Under the pieces are notes generated by a model, which was given only the letters and a program-made list of their open reading frames with translations, ran no database searches and was not told the DNA's origin. Both the position numbers and the translations under genes were made by a program. Positions 1 through 9,246 of a stretch of DNA of 64,000 nt are shown here, one piece after another; position 1 is the stretch's first letter; every line of letters starts with the position of its first letter. Source of the DNA: Deltaproteobacteria bacterium (GTDB taxonomy: Bacteria; Lernaellota; Lernaellaia; JACKCT01); NCBI GenBank assembly GCA_020845895.1, contig JADLEX010000098.1, positions 25,549 through 89,548 on the forward strand. Reading direction: 5' to 3'.

Positions 1-112
1 GTTAACACATCCAGTGAGATCAATGACGGTTATTTTCGCGCCCGAAGGAACGGGCCGGAACGGTCATCTGTCTCTCCCATGGCAAATCATGTTACACACG
101 ATGCGAGACGAA

Positions 113-1774
113 ATGAAGACGACTCGAATCCCCATCGCGGACACGGTGCGCCGGATGCGCGCGAGAAAGATCGCGGCCGCGGCGATCGCCTGCGCGTTGG
201 CCGCGTGCGCGGACGGCGACCGATCGGTTGACCTGCGCGCCGTCGATTCGGCGCATTCGCTCGCGCCGACCCCATCGCCGCCGACGGTCGAACTCGAAGA
301 GGATTCGCGCGTCGTTCGTGAATACACGCTCGTTCCCGGTGAGCCCGCCCCGCCCAATCCCCTCACCGGCGCGGTCACGCCCGACGAATTCAACGTCATT
401 CCCCTGTTTCGTTTCCGCCTGACCGCACCGGGCGGCGCGGTGATGCCGGCGCGCGCGATCGTCATCACCCAGGCGGGCTACGTGGCGGGCGCGAACCAGA
501 TGTTTCACATCGCACGCACACTCGTGGAGATGTCGGGCGGCGATGTCGAGGTCTGGGTGCCCGACAAACGACACACGCTGCTCGAGGACCACTTCGGCAT
601 GGACCGCGCCGAGGCGCGGCGTGATCCGTGGCTCGCATATCGCTACTACATCCTCGGCGAAGAGGTCGAGGGACATTCGTATCAGGACGTGGATGCGTGG
701 GGCCCCGAGACCGACATGATGAGCGAGTGGGGGCTCGACCTGTGGATGAAGGACATGCGCCGTCTCGTGCATCTCGTGCCCGAGGAATCGCGACGCGCCA
801 ACGTCTTCATCGCGGGCGATTCGCGCGGCGTGGCGTTCGCGCAGGCGTTCGCGGCATATGAGTTCGAGGACGGCGTGCAGGGCGGCGACGAGATCGCCGG
901 GCTCATCCTCTGGGATGGCGCGGTGCGGCCCGATCCCGACGTCAATGAAACGACGTATCCGCAGGAAATCGCGATGATCCGCTCGGGCGCGACGCGGCGC
1001 ACCGAGCCCATGGACGCGGCCTCGACGTGGTTCATGGAGGTCTTCGGCATGGCGGCGGCCGAAAACTTCGGCGATCCGGACGATCCCACCCTCGGCCCCG
1101 AAGGGTTTTTCCCCGACTACGCCGCCTTCGAATCGATCTATTGGATGCTCATGCGCGGACAGCCGATTACGCTCACCAACGAGGCGTTTTTCGGCGTGGT
1201 CCTCGATTCCGATTATCTCCCCTACCCGAAGTTCATGGGGCACCTCGGCCGACTCACCGGTGGGCCGATTCGAGAGGGGTTGCTCGGCGACGTGCCGACC
1301 GACGTCGACGCCGTGTACCGATGGCAGCGCTACGACGAATGCGACCCGCCGGAGCTCGTTGATATCCAGCAACTCATCCGCATGCTCTGGGAAGGCCCGT
1401 CGAACTTCACGGATCTGCACTACTCCGCGCGGCTCGATCTCGACCTGCTCGCGGCGACGCCGTTCGAAAGCGAAGGCACTTGGGTTCACGATCATTTTCA
1501 GCTTTACACATCGCTCGTGGATGCGCCCGTCTTCGCCCTCATCTCGCTCAACTATCACGGCGAGGGCATCATGGAAGCCTACCGCGACGCCCTGCCGCCC
1601 GTGCGCGGATCGGCCTTGCCCAGGAGCGAAACCGGCTTCGTTCTGATCGACTATCCCCAGTGGAGCCACCTCGACGCGATCGCGGTCGAGGAAGACCGCA
1701 ACCCGGTTTATCCCAAGCTGCTCGCGTGGCTGCGGAACTGGTCGTCGGGCGAGGTGGCGGTACCGACGTTCTGA
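113..1774 (+). CDS. predicted lipoprotein, alpha/beta-hydrolase-like
   Basis: About 553 residues. An Arg-rich N-terminus is followed by an Ala-rich hydrophobic stretch ending in LAAC, a lipobox, so the protein is probably exported and lipid-anchored. The motif GDSRG near residue 237 has the GxSxG form of an alpha/beta-hydrolase nucleophile elbow, and a late WSHLD (about residue 519) is a plausible catalytic His region. No closer family or substrate is recognised. In-frame starts exist from base 14 (GTG) through 23, 101, 113 and 155. I chose 113 because it places the signal peptide near the N-terminus, but no strong ribosome binding site decides it. The gene converges on the sulfatase-fold gene with 7 bases between stops. 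Confidence 0.75.
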   Translation: MKTTRIPIADTVRRMRARKIAAAAIACALAACADGDRSVDLRAVDSAHSLAPTPSPPTVELEEDSRVVREYTLVPGEPAPPNPLTGAVTPDEFNVIPLFRFRLTAPGGAVMPARAIVITQAGYVAGANQMFHIARTLVEMSGGDVEVWVPDKRHTLLEDHFGMDRAEARRDPWLAYRYYILGEEVEGHSYQDVDAWGPETDMMSEWGLDLWMKDMRRLVHLVPEESRRANVFIAGDSRGVAFAQAFAAYEFEDGVQGGDEIAGLILWDGAVRPDPDVNETTYPQEIAMIRSGATRRTEPMDAASTWFMEVFGMAAAENFGDPDDPTLGPEGFFPDYAAFESIYWMLMRGQPITLTNEAFFGVVLDSDYLPYPKFMGHLGRLTGGPIREGLLGDVPTDVDAVYRWQRYDECDPPELVDIQQLIRMLWEGPSNFTDLHYSARLDLDLLAATPFESEGTWVHDHFQLYTSLVDAPVFALISLNYHGEGIMEAYRDALPPVRGSALPRSETGFVLIDYPQWSHLDAIAVEEDRNPVYPKLLAWLRNWSSGEVAVPTF

Positions 1775-1781
1775 CGAGGCG

Positions 1782-4016
1782 TCAATTGAGGTAGCCGAGG
1801 GCCTGAAGCTTTTCGCGCAGTTCCTTTTGATTGCGCGACTTCCACCCCACCCCCGGCGCGCCGATCCACACCAGCGCGTGCGCGCCGTCGCCCGCGGGGA
1901 CCGGCGGCGACGAGATCGAGTACAGGTGCTCGCGCGCCGCGCCATCCATCACGTTGGCGAGAAGCGCCGACGGATTCGCCTCGCCCGGCGTCGGCAAGAC
2001 GAGCGCTCCCGGCGGCAGCTCGCGTCCATCCGCCAAGATCTTGAGCGAAAGCGCTTTCATGTCGCCGCGCGCGGGCAAAGTCACGGAGAGTTCTCCGCCG
2101 CTATCCGTTCGACCCGTCACGCGCACGCGGCGATAGTCGTCCGACGCGCTCCACCCCCGCTGATCGTCCGGCGCGGCGTGCAGCATCGGGATGATCGCCT
2201 GATCGCCGCTGGCTTCGATGGTCCACTCCACGGGCGCGCTCGACACGAGACGCAGTTCGACGAGGTAGCGGCCGCGATCGATGGACAGCTGCCGGTTGAA
2301 CGACTGGAACGCGAAGCGGCCCTGCTCGAGCCGTCCGGCCTGCGTCGCGAGGTTGGTTTGCTCGCCCGGGTCGGCGGTGAGGTCGAACACCTGCTCGCGG
2401 CCCGACTCGTACTCGTAGATGTATTTCAGGTTCGGTGTGCGGATCGCCGCGCTCTCGGGTCCGGAGTTCAGGTATTCGGCGAGCACCGCGTCGCGCGGCG
2501 CGCCCAGATCGCCCAGCATCGCGCGACCCACGAAGCTCTCGGGAATCGGCAAGCCGAGCAGCCCCAGCACCGTGGGAGCGACGTCGATCAGCGCGACCTG
2601 CTCGTCGATGCGCTTTTGCGTATCGAGCCCCGGCGGCAGCAGGATCAGCGGCACGCGAAGCTGCTCGTCGAAAAGCGACTGGCCGTGCCCCCACGCCTGA
2701 TGCTCCAGAAACTCCTCGCCGTGATCCGAGACGATGACGACGACGGTGTTGTCCGAAAGGCCCGCGTCGGAGAGCGCGCGGCGCACGCGGCCCATCAGCC
2801 GGTCGGTGGCGAGCAGCTTGCCGTCGTACATGGCGATGAGCGCCTCGCGATCGGCAGGATCGACGCCCGCGAAGAGTGCGCCCGCGGCTTTGTATTTTTC
2901 CTCCAGCGCCCGCCCCGACGCCTCGTCGATGAACGTCTCGCTCGCTCCAGGGATGAATCCGTACGGGCCGTGCGGCCCGAGAAAGTGCAGGTACGCGAAA
3001 AACGGTCGCTCGCCGCCGTGGCCGCGCATCCACGTCGTCATTCCCGCCGCCGCGTCGTCGTCGCTTCGCGCCTGTACGAAACGGTCGAATCCCCGCGCGG
3101 TGCCGTAGCTGTGGTCCAAAATGTCGTTGGCGACATACGCGACGGTGGAGAACCCCGCCTCGCGAAACGCGCCGGGCAGATTCGGCATGGGCCGCTCGAT
3201 GACAAATCCGCCGCCGGCGCACGTGGGCTTCGCGCAGATCTGGTGCGGGTACGCGGAATACAGCATCGACGACACCGACGTGCGCGTCCACGGCGACTGC
3301 GCGATGGCCTGCGTGAACACGAGGCCCTTTTGCGCCCATGCGTCGATCTCGGGCGTCGTCGGTTTCGCGTAGCCATATGCGCCGACCTGCGTGGGACGCA
3401 GCGTGTCGATCGTGATCCACAAAACGTTCATGACCTTGGGCGCGGTGAGGCTTTGCACCACGGCGCGCGACCAAACCGGCACGCCCTCGCGGTAGGCCAG
3501 CGGTGCGGCGCCGGGTGTCTTTGGCGCGCGCTCGACCTGCATCACGATATCCACGCGCCGCCCCGCCCACGGCGCGAGATCGGCAACCACGTCGATCCAG
3601 TCGTCCGGCGGCGACTCACCGGTCTCGCCGATCGTGCCGCGATGCAGCGACGTCACCGGACGGTCGCCGTCGCGAACGAGAATGCTGAAGGTCGACTTCG
3701 TCGTGGCGTTCGGCCAGTCGCGATCGGCCACGGTGTAGCCCGCGCGCAGCTCGCCGTCCGGGGGCACGTCCACCCCAAACGCGAAGGTGGGGATGGAGAT
3801 GGCCGACACGCCCTCGCGCGCCTGCAAGCCCTGCCGGTAGCTTTGCACGAGCCCGGTTTCGCCCTGCGCTTCGAGCGCGGCGAACAGGTCGGTCACCGGG
3901 GGATTCGCGGGTTTCGTCAGACCGGGTGGCGCGCACGAAGCGGCGAAGACGAGCATCGCGACGATGAAACATCGCGGGCAACGCGGGCGGCGAATCGGAT
4001 CGATGCGTCGTCTCAT
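1782..4016 (-). CDS. sulfatase-fold (alkaline phosphatase superfamily) lipoprotein
   Basis: About 744 residues. The N-terminus has a basic stretch, a hydrophobic segment and AASC, a plausible lipobox. A beta-rich region of roughly 170 residues precedes the sulfatase domain, which opens with NVLWITIDTLRPTQVGAYGY (metal-binding Asp). It also contains SPWTRTSVSSML, where Thr sits at the position of the formylglycine Cys/Ser of true sulfatases, and SDHGEEF (metal-binding DHG). The C-terminal portion after the domain is beta-rich. In this superfamily Thr-type enzymes are phosphatases, phosphodiesterases or phosphotransferases rather than sulfatases, so the substrate is open. The start at 4016 leaves a short basic n-region; 4076 would add 20 residues without signal-peptide character. 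Confidence 0.85.
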   Translation of the reverse strand: MRRRIDPIRRPRCPRCFIVAMLVFAASCAPPGLTKPANPPVTDLFAALEAQGETGLVQSYRQGLQAREGVSAISIPTFAFGVDVPPDGELRAGYTVADRDWPNATTKSTFSILVRDGDRPVTSLHRGTIGETGESPPDDWIDVVADLAPWAGRRVDIVMQVERAPKTPGAAPLAYREGVPVWSRAVVQSLTAPKVMNVLWITIDTLRPTQVGAYGYAKPTTPEIDAWAQKGLVFTQAIAQSPWTRTSVSSMLYSAYPHQICAKPTCAGGGFVIERPMPNLPGAFREAGFSTVAYVANDILDHSYGTARGFDRFVQARSDDDAAAGMTTWMRGHGGERPFFAYLHFLGPHGPYGFIPGASETFIDEASGRALEEKYKAAGALFAGVDPADREALIAMYDGKLLATDRLMGRVRRALSDAGLSDNTVVVIVSDHGEEFLEHQAWGHGQSLFDEQLRVPLILLPPGLDTQKRIDEQVALIDVAPTVLGLLGLPIPESFVGRAMLGDLGAPRDAVLAEYLNSGPESAAIRTPNLKYIYEYESGREQVFDLTADPGEQTNLATQAGRLEQGRFAFQSFNRQLSIDRGRYLVELRLVSSAPVEWTIEASGDQAIIPMLHAAPDDQRGWSASDDYRRVRVTGRTDSGGELSVTLPARGDMKALSLKILADGRELPPGALVLPTPGEANPSALLANVMDGAAREHLYSISSPPVPAGDGAHALVWIGAPGVGWKSRNQKELREKLQALGYLN

Positions 4017-4176
4017 GGGTCCGGCAACATAACATGAGCCTAGCAACATGACACGGGATGCGCACACGACAAACAAATCCGCGCTTGACCGGGCCGGGGC
4101 GCGTGGCTAGCGTCGGCGTCGCGGTTGACGCGGCCGATGTCGCGCACTTCGCCGCACATGCCGATTTGAGGGGCGC

Positions 4177-6258
4177 ATGCACACATTTTTCAACGCGGGC
4201 AGTATCGCCGTGATCGGCGTGAGCCCGCGCCCGGGCAACCTCGGCCAGAAGATCGTCGAAAACCTCCACGCGTTTTCGTACAACGGCGTCATCGAGCTCG
4301 TCGGGCAGCGCGGCGGCACGTTCCACGGTCATTACATTCATCAAAGCGTCGCCGAGATCGCGCGGCCCATCGACCTCGCCGTGATCTTCACCCCCGCGCG
4401 CATCGTGCCGGGCATGATGGAAGAGTGCGCCCGCGCGGGCATCAAACGCATCGTCATCGAGTCCGGCGGATTCGCGGAAAAAGACAAAGGCGGCGCGCAG
4501 CTCGCCGAGCGCATCCGCACGATCGCCACCGAAAACGACATCCGCTTCGTCGGCCCCAACGGCATCGGCACCTTCAACACGCACACGGGCCTGTGCGTGA
4601 GCTTTTCGTACATGCCTCAAGTCCGCCCGGGCGGCATTTCCATCGTCACGCAGTCCGGCGGCGTCGGGATTTCGTATCTGAGCGAATTCGCCAACGAACA
4701 CCTGGGCGTCGCCAAGTTCGCGTCGATCGGCAACAAGATGAGCGTGGACGAGGTCGACCTGCTCGAATACCTCATCGACGATCCCGACACCCAGCAGATC
4801 GTCTTTTACCTGGAGAGCTTCGCCCGCGCGCGCGAGTTCTGCCGGCTCGTCGGTTCGACCGACAAACCCGTCGTCGTGCACAAGAGCAACACCGGCGAGC
4901 TTTCGAGCGCCATCGCCGCGAGCCACACCACGGCGATGCTCTCCGACGACCACGTCGCCGAGGAGGCGCTGCGTCAGATGGGCGTACTGCGCACGCGCAC
5001 GCTGCACGGCGCGGTCAGCGGGGCGAAGATCTTCTCGCTGCCGCCGCTGCGCGGCACGCGAATCGGCGTGATCTCGCGCTCGGGCGGTCACGCGGTCATC
5101 GCGGCCGACACCTGCGCGCGCCACGGCTTCACGCTGCCGCCCTTCGACGACCACGTGCTGAACGTCGTGAGCGAGCACGTGCGCGCCGGCGTCATCCGCC
5201 TGCAAAATCCGCTCGACCTCGGCGACCTGTTCGAGATCGAGGCGTACAAGGCCGTTCTCTCCGACATTCTCGCGCAGCCGCAGATCGACGGCGTCGTCTT
5301 TTTGCTCGCGTATTTTTCCGCGGCGAACACGCAGGCGCCTCTCGATCTTCTCCGCCACCTCGCCGAGCAGTGCGAGCGCCACAAAAAGCCCGTGGCGATG
5401 GTGCTGCACGCGTGGCCCGAGGAGATCGTGCGCGTCAAATCGCTCGCGATCTTCCCCATCTTCGGCACCGCGGACGAGGCCGTGGACGCGCTCGCCGTCA
5501 GCCTCGTGCATCACCGGCGCGTCGATCGCCGCCGCGAACCGCCGCCGCGCCTGCGCGTCGACCGCGCCCGGGCGGGCGAAATCCTCGACGCGTCGCGCGG
5601 CAAATCGCACCTCGGCGTCGAAGCGTACGACGTGTGCCGCGCCTACGGCCTGCCGGTCATCGACACGCGCTTCGCCCCGACCGGCGCGAAGGCCGCATCC
5701 GCCGCGCGCGAACTCGGCTTCCCCGTCGCGCTCAAGGTCGAAAGCCCCGACGCGAGCCACAAGACCGACGTGGGCGGCGTGGCGCTCAAGCTCGCGAACG
5801 CCAAGGCCGTGCGCGAAGCGTTCGAACGCGTGCGTGCGTCGCTCGGCAAACACGTGCGCGGCGCGCGCTTCGACGGCGTCGTGGTGCAGCCGATGGTGAC
5901 GGGCGGGCTCGAGCTCATCGTCGGCGCGGCGCGCGACCGCGACTTCGGCCCGCTGGTCGCGCTCGGCTGGGGCGGCATCGCTGCCGAGGTACTGGGCAAA
6001 CCCGTCACGCGCCTCGCGCCCATCTCGCGCGACGAGGCGCTGCGCATGATCGACAAGCTCCCCGCGCGCAAGGTGCTCGACGCCATGCGCGGCCGGCCGC
6101 CCTTCGACATCGCCGCCCTCGCCGACATCATCGTGCGCGTCGGCCTCATGATCGCGAACCACGACGACCTCGCCGAACTCGACCTCAACCCCGTGCGCCT
6201 GTTCGAACGCGGAAAGGGCGCGGCGATCCTCGACGTGCGCATGATTCCGGGGGCGTGA
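4177..6258 (+). CDS. acyl-CoA synthetase (ADP/NDP-forming), fused alpha-beta subunits
   Basis: A 693-residue protein with the order CoA-binding Rossmann domain (residues about 5-125), succinyl-CoA-ligase-like domain (about 140-450) and C-terminal ATP-grasp domain (about 465-690). The N-terminus shows SIAVIGVSPRPGNLGQKI, typical of the CoA-binding fold. ASHT near residue 250 matches the phospho-histidine loop of ADP-forming acetyl-CoA synthetases. The ATP-grasp part begins near VEAYDVCRAYGLPV and includes FPVALKVESP and SHKTDVGGV. The family interconverts acyl-CoA plus ADP and Pi with the free acid plus ATP. Without neighbours of a pathway the acyl group is unknown; a protein-acetyltransferase fusion is excluded because no GNAT domain is attached. 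GAGGGG lies just before the ATG. It is divergent from the sulfatase-fold gene. Confidence 0.9.
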   Translation: MHTFFNAGSIAVIGVSPRPGNLGQKIVENLHAFSYNGVIELVGQRGGTFHGHYIHQSVAEIARPIDLAVIFTPARIVPGMMEECARAGIKRIVIESGGFAEKDKGGAQLAERIRTIATENDIRFVGPNGIGTFNTHTGLCVSFSYMPQVRPGGISIVTQSGGVGISYLSEFANEHLGVAKFASIGNKMSVDEVDLLEYLIDDPDTQQIVFYLESFARAREFCRLVGSTDKPVVVHKSNTGELSSAIAASHTTAMLSDDHVAEEALRQMGVLRTRTLHGAVSGAKIFSLPPLRGTRIGVISRSGGHAVIAADTCARHGFTLPPFDDHVLNVVSEHVRAGVIRLQNPLDLGDLFEIEAYKAVLSDILAQPQIDGVVFLLAYFSAANTQAPLDLLRHLAEQCERHKKPVAMVLHAWPEEIVRVKSLAIFPIFGTADEAVDALAVSLVHHRRVDRRREPPPRLRVDRARAGEILDASRGKSHLGVEAYDVCRAYGLPVIDTRFAPTGAKAASAARELGFPVALKVESPDASHKTDVGGVALKLANAKAVREAFERVRASLGKHVRGARFDGVVVQPMVTGGLELIVGAARDRDFGPLVALGWGGIAAEVLGKPVTRLAPISRDEALRMIDKLPARKVLDAMRGRPPFDIAALADIIVRVGLMIANHDDLAELDLNPVRLFERGKGAAILDVRMIPGA

Positions 6259-6312
6259 ATTGTCAACTTTCTCTTGACGAAAGAGGATCGATTCCCCTAA
6301 CTGGATTTCGAA

Positions 6313-8151
6313 ATGGCTGTTCCTTCCTTTGATGCCTTTTTGGAACCGCTCCTGCGCGCACTGGCTGCTGCGCCGGAGGGATTGCGAGCGTCCGAGGCCT
6401 ACGAGCACGTGGCAATTCGACTCGGGTTGAATGAAGCCGACAAGAAAATAACACTCCCAAAGAACCCGCAATTCGCGTATCGGCACCGGACCCGCTGGGC
6501 AAGCCAGTACCTCCGGTGGGCTGGCTACGTGGACAGTCCGTCTCGAGGCTTTTGGAAGATTTCTGCTGATGGGAGCCTGTTCTTAGCCAATCATCCGAAT
6601 CCCCTTACCCAAGCTGAAATCAAGCACGTTGTCGAGATCGGCGAACGGAATTCGAAAACCCTTCCGATCGACGAAGAACTCGATGTGGCAGCCGCTGACA
6701 AAGATGTGAATCTTGTTGGCAAGACGAGTGATCGGCAATTTGGCGTAGGCGTTGTGCTCGCCCATGAGGCGCGAACTCTTAGCACCAAACGTACGTGGCT
6801 GATTTCGCTCGGCCCCAGATCGATGTACTGGGACGAATTTCATCGCGAAGGCATCATCGCGATCGGTTGGGATTACCTCGGAGATCTCCGTCAGTACGCA
6901 GACATCGGCACGATTCGGGACAAGATCCGCGAGGAGCGCGAAACCGACGAGAACCCGATCAACGACGGCTTGGCGTGCTGGCAGTTTGTCCACGATATGC
7001 GGGAAGGCGACGGTGTTTTCGTCATCAAGGGGCAATATGGAATTCTAGGGTATGGAGTCGTCACTTCCGATTATCGATACGAGGAGTACCGCCCATATCC
7101 CAACGTCCGCAGCGTCCGTTGGATCAAGCGCGGCGATTGGACGCTAAAAGATAGGTTCAGGGCCAAGGCGCTGACGGAGGTCACCCCATACGAAGAATGG
7201 TTGCAAGGGCTCCGCGCGATTGTCGGGATCAGCACTGAAGACGTCGCGATCGAAACGAGCGCGTACGAAGTCATGTGGCCGCCGTATGACCTCGACTCCG
7301 CGATCAGCGACCTCTTCCTTTCGGCGGATCGAGTCCGCGAGTTGCTCGACCTTTGTCGGCGAAAGAAGAATCTGATCTTGCAAGGCCCACCCGGCGTCGG
7401 CAAGACCTTCGTCGCCTCGCGGCTCGCTTACCTGCTGATCGGCGTGAAGGACGACACTCGCGTCGAGCGTGTGCAGTTTCACCCGTCGTATTCCTACGAG
7501 GACTTCGTCCAAGGGCTTCGCCCTGCCGAGGGCGGCGGATTCGAACGGACGGACGGACCATTCCTGCGCTTCGCGCGGCGCGCGGTCGAGGACCCGGACC
7601 ACGCCTACGTTCTCGTGATCGACGAGATCAATCGCGGCAATATCAGCAAGATTCTGGGAGAACTGCTCTCGCTGATTGAGGCCGACAAACGCGAAGCCAT
7701 GTACGGCGTGACGCTCGCGTATTCGCGCGACGGCGAGTTACGCTTCCACCTCCCGCCGAACCTATTCCTGATCGGAACCATGAACACCGCCGATCGCGCC
7801 CTAGCCTTTGTCGACTACGCCCTGCGACGCCGATTCGCTTTCTTCGATATCGCCCCCGCGTTTTCAAGCGACCGCTTCGAGGAGGATCTCCGAAGGCGTG
7901 GCGTCGGCGACGAATTGCGAAAGACGATCGTTGACCGAATGAGCGCCTTGAACAACCGGATCCGCGAGGACAAAACGCTTGGCGATGGATTTTGCGTCGG
8001 GCACAGCTACTTCTGCCAAGCCGAAGGTCCATTCGATCTCGACTGGTTTCGCCAAATCGTCCGTTACGAAATCGTGCCGCTGCTGCGCGAGTACTGGTTC
8101 GACAATACGAGCGGTTGGGAGTCGGAACGCGACCAGCTGCTCGGCGATTAG
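6313..8151 (+). CDS. mcrB: McrB-type AAA+ restriction GTPase with winged-helix and EVE/PUA-like modules
   Basis: A 612-residue protein in three parts. Residues 1-95 resemble the Mrr N-terminal winged helix (HRTRWASQYLRWAGYVDSP). Residues about 155-290 resemble an EVE/PUA-like base-recognition fold, with WLISLGPRSMYWDEF and a GDGVFVIKG turn. Residues about 320-612 are an McrB AAA+ domain: Walker A GPPGVGKT near 358, Walker B LVIDEINRGN, and the McrB signature MNTADRALAFVDYALRRRF. McrB powers translocation, and the N-terminal modules read the modified DNA. The gene sits 3 bases before mcrC. Its base composition is less GC-extreme than its neighbours, which fits horizontal acquisition. The EVE assignment rests on pattern only. 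Confidence 0.9.
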   Translation: MAVPSFDAFLEPLLRALAAAPEGLRASEAYEHVAIRLGLNEADKKITLPKNPQFAYRHRTRWASQYLRWAGYVDSPSRGFWKISADGSLFLANHPNPLTQAEIKHVVEIGERNSKTLPIDEELDVAAADKDVNLVGKTSDRQFGVGVVLAHEARTLSTKRTWLISLGPRSMYWDEFHREGIIAIGWDYLGDLRQYADIGTIRDKIREERETDENPINDGLACWQFVHDMREGDGVFVIKGQYGILGYGVVTSDYRYEEYRPYPNVRSVRWIKRGDWTLKDRFRAKALTEVTPYEEWLQGLRAIVGISTEDVAIETSAYEVMWPPYDLDSAISDLFLSADRVRELLDLCRRKKNLILQGPPGVGKTFVASRLAYLLIGVKDDTRVERVQFHPSYSYEDFVQGLRPAEGGGFERTDGPFLRFARRAVEDPDHAYVLVIDEINRGNISKILGELLSLIEADKREAMYGVTLAYSRDGELRFHLPPNLFLIGTMNTADRALAFVDYALRRRFAFFDIAPAFSSDRFEEDLRRRGVGDELRKTIVDRMSALNNRIREDKTLGDGFCVGHSYFCQAEGPFDLDWFRQIVRYEIVPLLREYWFDNTSGWESERDQLLGD

Positions 8152-8154
8152 CGC

Positions 8155-9234
8155 ATGCAGGTTCGCCCCGAAAACATCTATTTCCTCCTCAGCTACGCTT
8201 GGCAGCGACTGGACGAGTCCGATCGCGCCCGCGTTTGCGCCGAAGAGGTCCGGAACGCCGAGGAGCTGTTTGCGCGGGTGCTTTGCCGAGCAGCACACCG
8301 ACTGCTGCGGCAACGTCTCGATCGCGGATACGTAGAGACAACGGACGATCTGCGACGCCCGCGCGGGAAGATTCACGTCGCGAGAAGCGAGGCGAGCGGG
8401 ATCGCGATGCGCGGCGCGCTGGAATGCGATTTCGACGAACACACCGAAGACCTACTCCACAACCGCATTATCCGCGCGACGGTCAAACGGCTCGCCACGG
8501 TCGAAGGATTGACTCCCACAATTCGGCACGATCTTCGAGAAATCTGGCGGGAAATGCGCGCCGTCGCGGATGTACCGATCAGCGCTCGCGACTTTCGTCA
8601 GGTGCAGCTTCACGCGAACATCCGGCGATATCGCTTTGCCCTGAACGTCTGCGAACTTCTGCACCGCTGCCTGCTCCCCCACGAGCGCGAAGGCGAGTGG
8701 CGATTCCGGACTTTCACGGGCGACGAGCGGGAGATGGGAAGGCTCTTCGAAGAGTTCGTGCGCGAGTTTCTGAGACTGGAACAAACAGTCTTCGACGACG
8801 TTCGAAGCCGCAATCTCGTCTGGATCGCCACGGGCGACACGAGCGGAATGCTCCCGGAGATGCGGACGGACATCACGATGCGACGGCCCGGCCAGAGCGT
8901 CGTCATTGAGACGAAGTGTGTGGGCGATCCTCTGGCAAACAGCCGGCGAGATTCCAAGCCCGTTTTTCAATCCGATCACCTCTACCAACTGGCCGCGTAC
9001 TTGGCCAATTTCCCGGCAAGCGGCGAACGCGTGTCGGGCATGCTTCTTTACGCCGTCGATGACGAGAACGATTTCGTTCCAAAAACCCGCATGACTTGGC
9101 TTCAGCACGAGATATTCATCATGAGCTTGAATCTCAGCCGCCCGTGGAAGGACATCGACCGGCAACTACGCGAAATGGTCGATTGGATTGCATCCGACGC
9201 GCGGCCGACCCATTCCACCTTCGACGTGGCCTGA
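8155..9234 (+). CDS. mcrC: McrC-like nuclease subunit of a modification-dependent restriction system
   Basis: A 359-residue protein. The N-terminus (PENIYFLLSYAWQRL) and a central helical region match McrC-type partners. The C-terminal part has a PD-(D/E)XK-like core: DITM, then VVIETKC, then the downstream HLYQLAAYL helix. McrC supplies the cleavage activity and stimulates the GTPase of McrB, so the pair is expected to cut modified foreign DNA. The start lies 3 bases after the mcrB stop, so the two are co-transcribed. No specificity subunit, methylase or toxin accompanies them. Confidence 0.9.
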   Translation: MQVRPENIYFLLSYAWQRLDESDRARVCAEEVRNAEELFARVLCRAAHRLLRQRLDRGYVETTDDLRRPRGKIHVARSEASGIAMRGALECDFDEHTEDLLHNRIIRATVKRLATVEGLTPTIRHDLREIWREMRAVADVPISARDFRQVQLHANIRRYRFALNVCELLHRCLLPHEREGEWRFRTFTGDEREMGRLFEEFVREFLRLEQTVFDDVRSRNLVWIATGDTSGMLPEMRTDITMRRPGQSVVIETKCVGDPLANSRRDSKPVFQSDHLYQLAAYLANFPASGERVSGMLLYAVDDENDFVPKTRMTWLQHEIFIMSLNLSRPWKDIDRQLREMVDWIASDARPTHSTFDVA

Positions 9235-9246
9235 CGAAAGGGCGAC

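Noticed and set aside
92..1945. 617-residue minus-strand open frame
   Set aside because: It runs antisense to the lipoprotein hydrolase, is Arg-rich and has no fold-like pattern; long antisense frames are expected at this GC content.
1782..4016. True arylsulfatase
   Set aside because: Thr replaces the formylglycine precursor residue.
1827..4037. 736-residue plus-strand open frame
   Set aside because: Antisense to the sulfatase-fold gene, which has clear motifs; the frame is of Arg/His/Ala-rich shadow type.
6274..6303. Promoter for mcrB (TTGACG and TAACTG)
   Set aside because: The -10 hexamer matches the consensus at only two positions.
3616..6486. 956-residue minus-strand open frame
   Set aside because: Antisense to the acyl-CoA synthetase; low-complexity composition and no domain.
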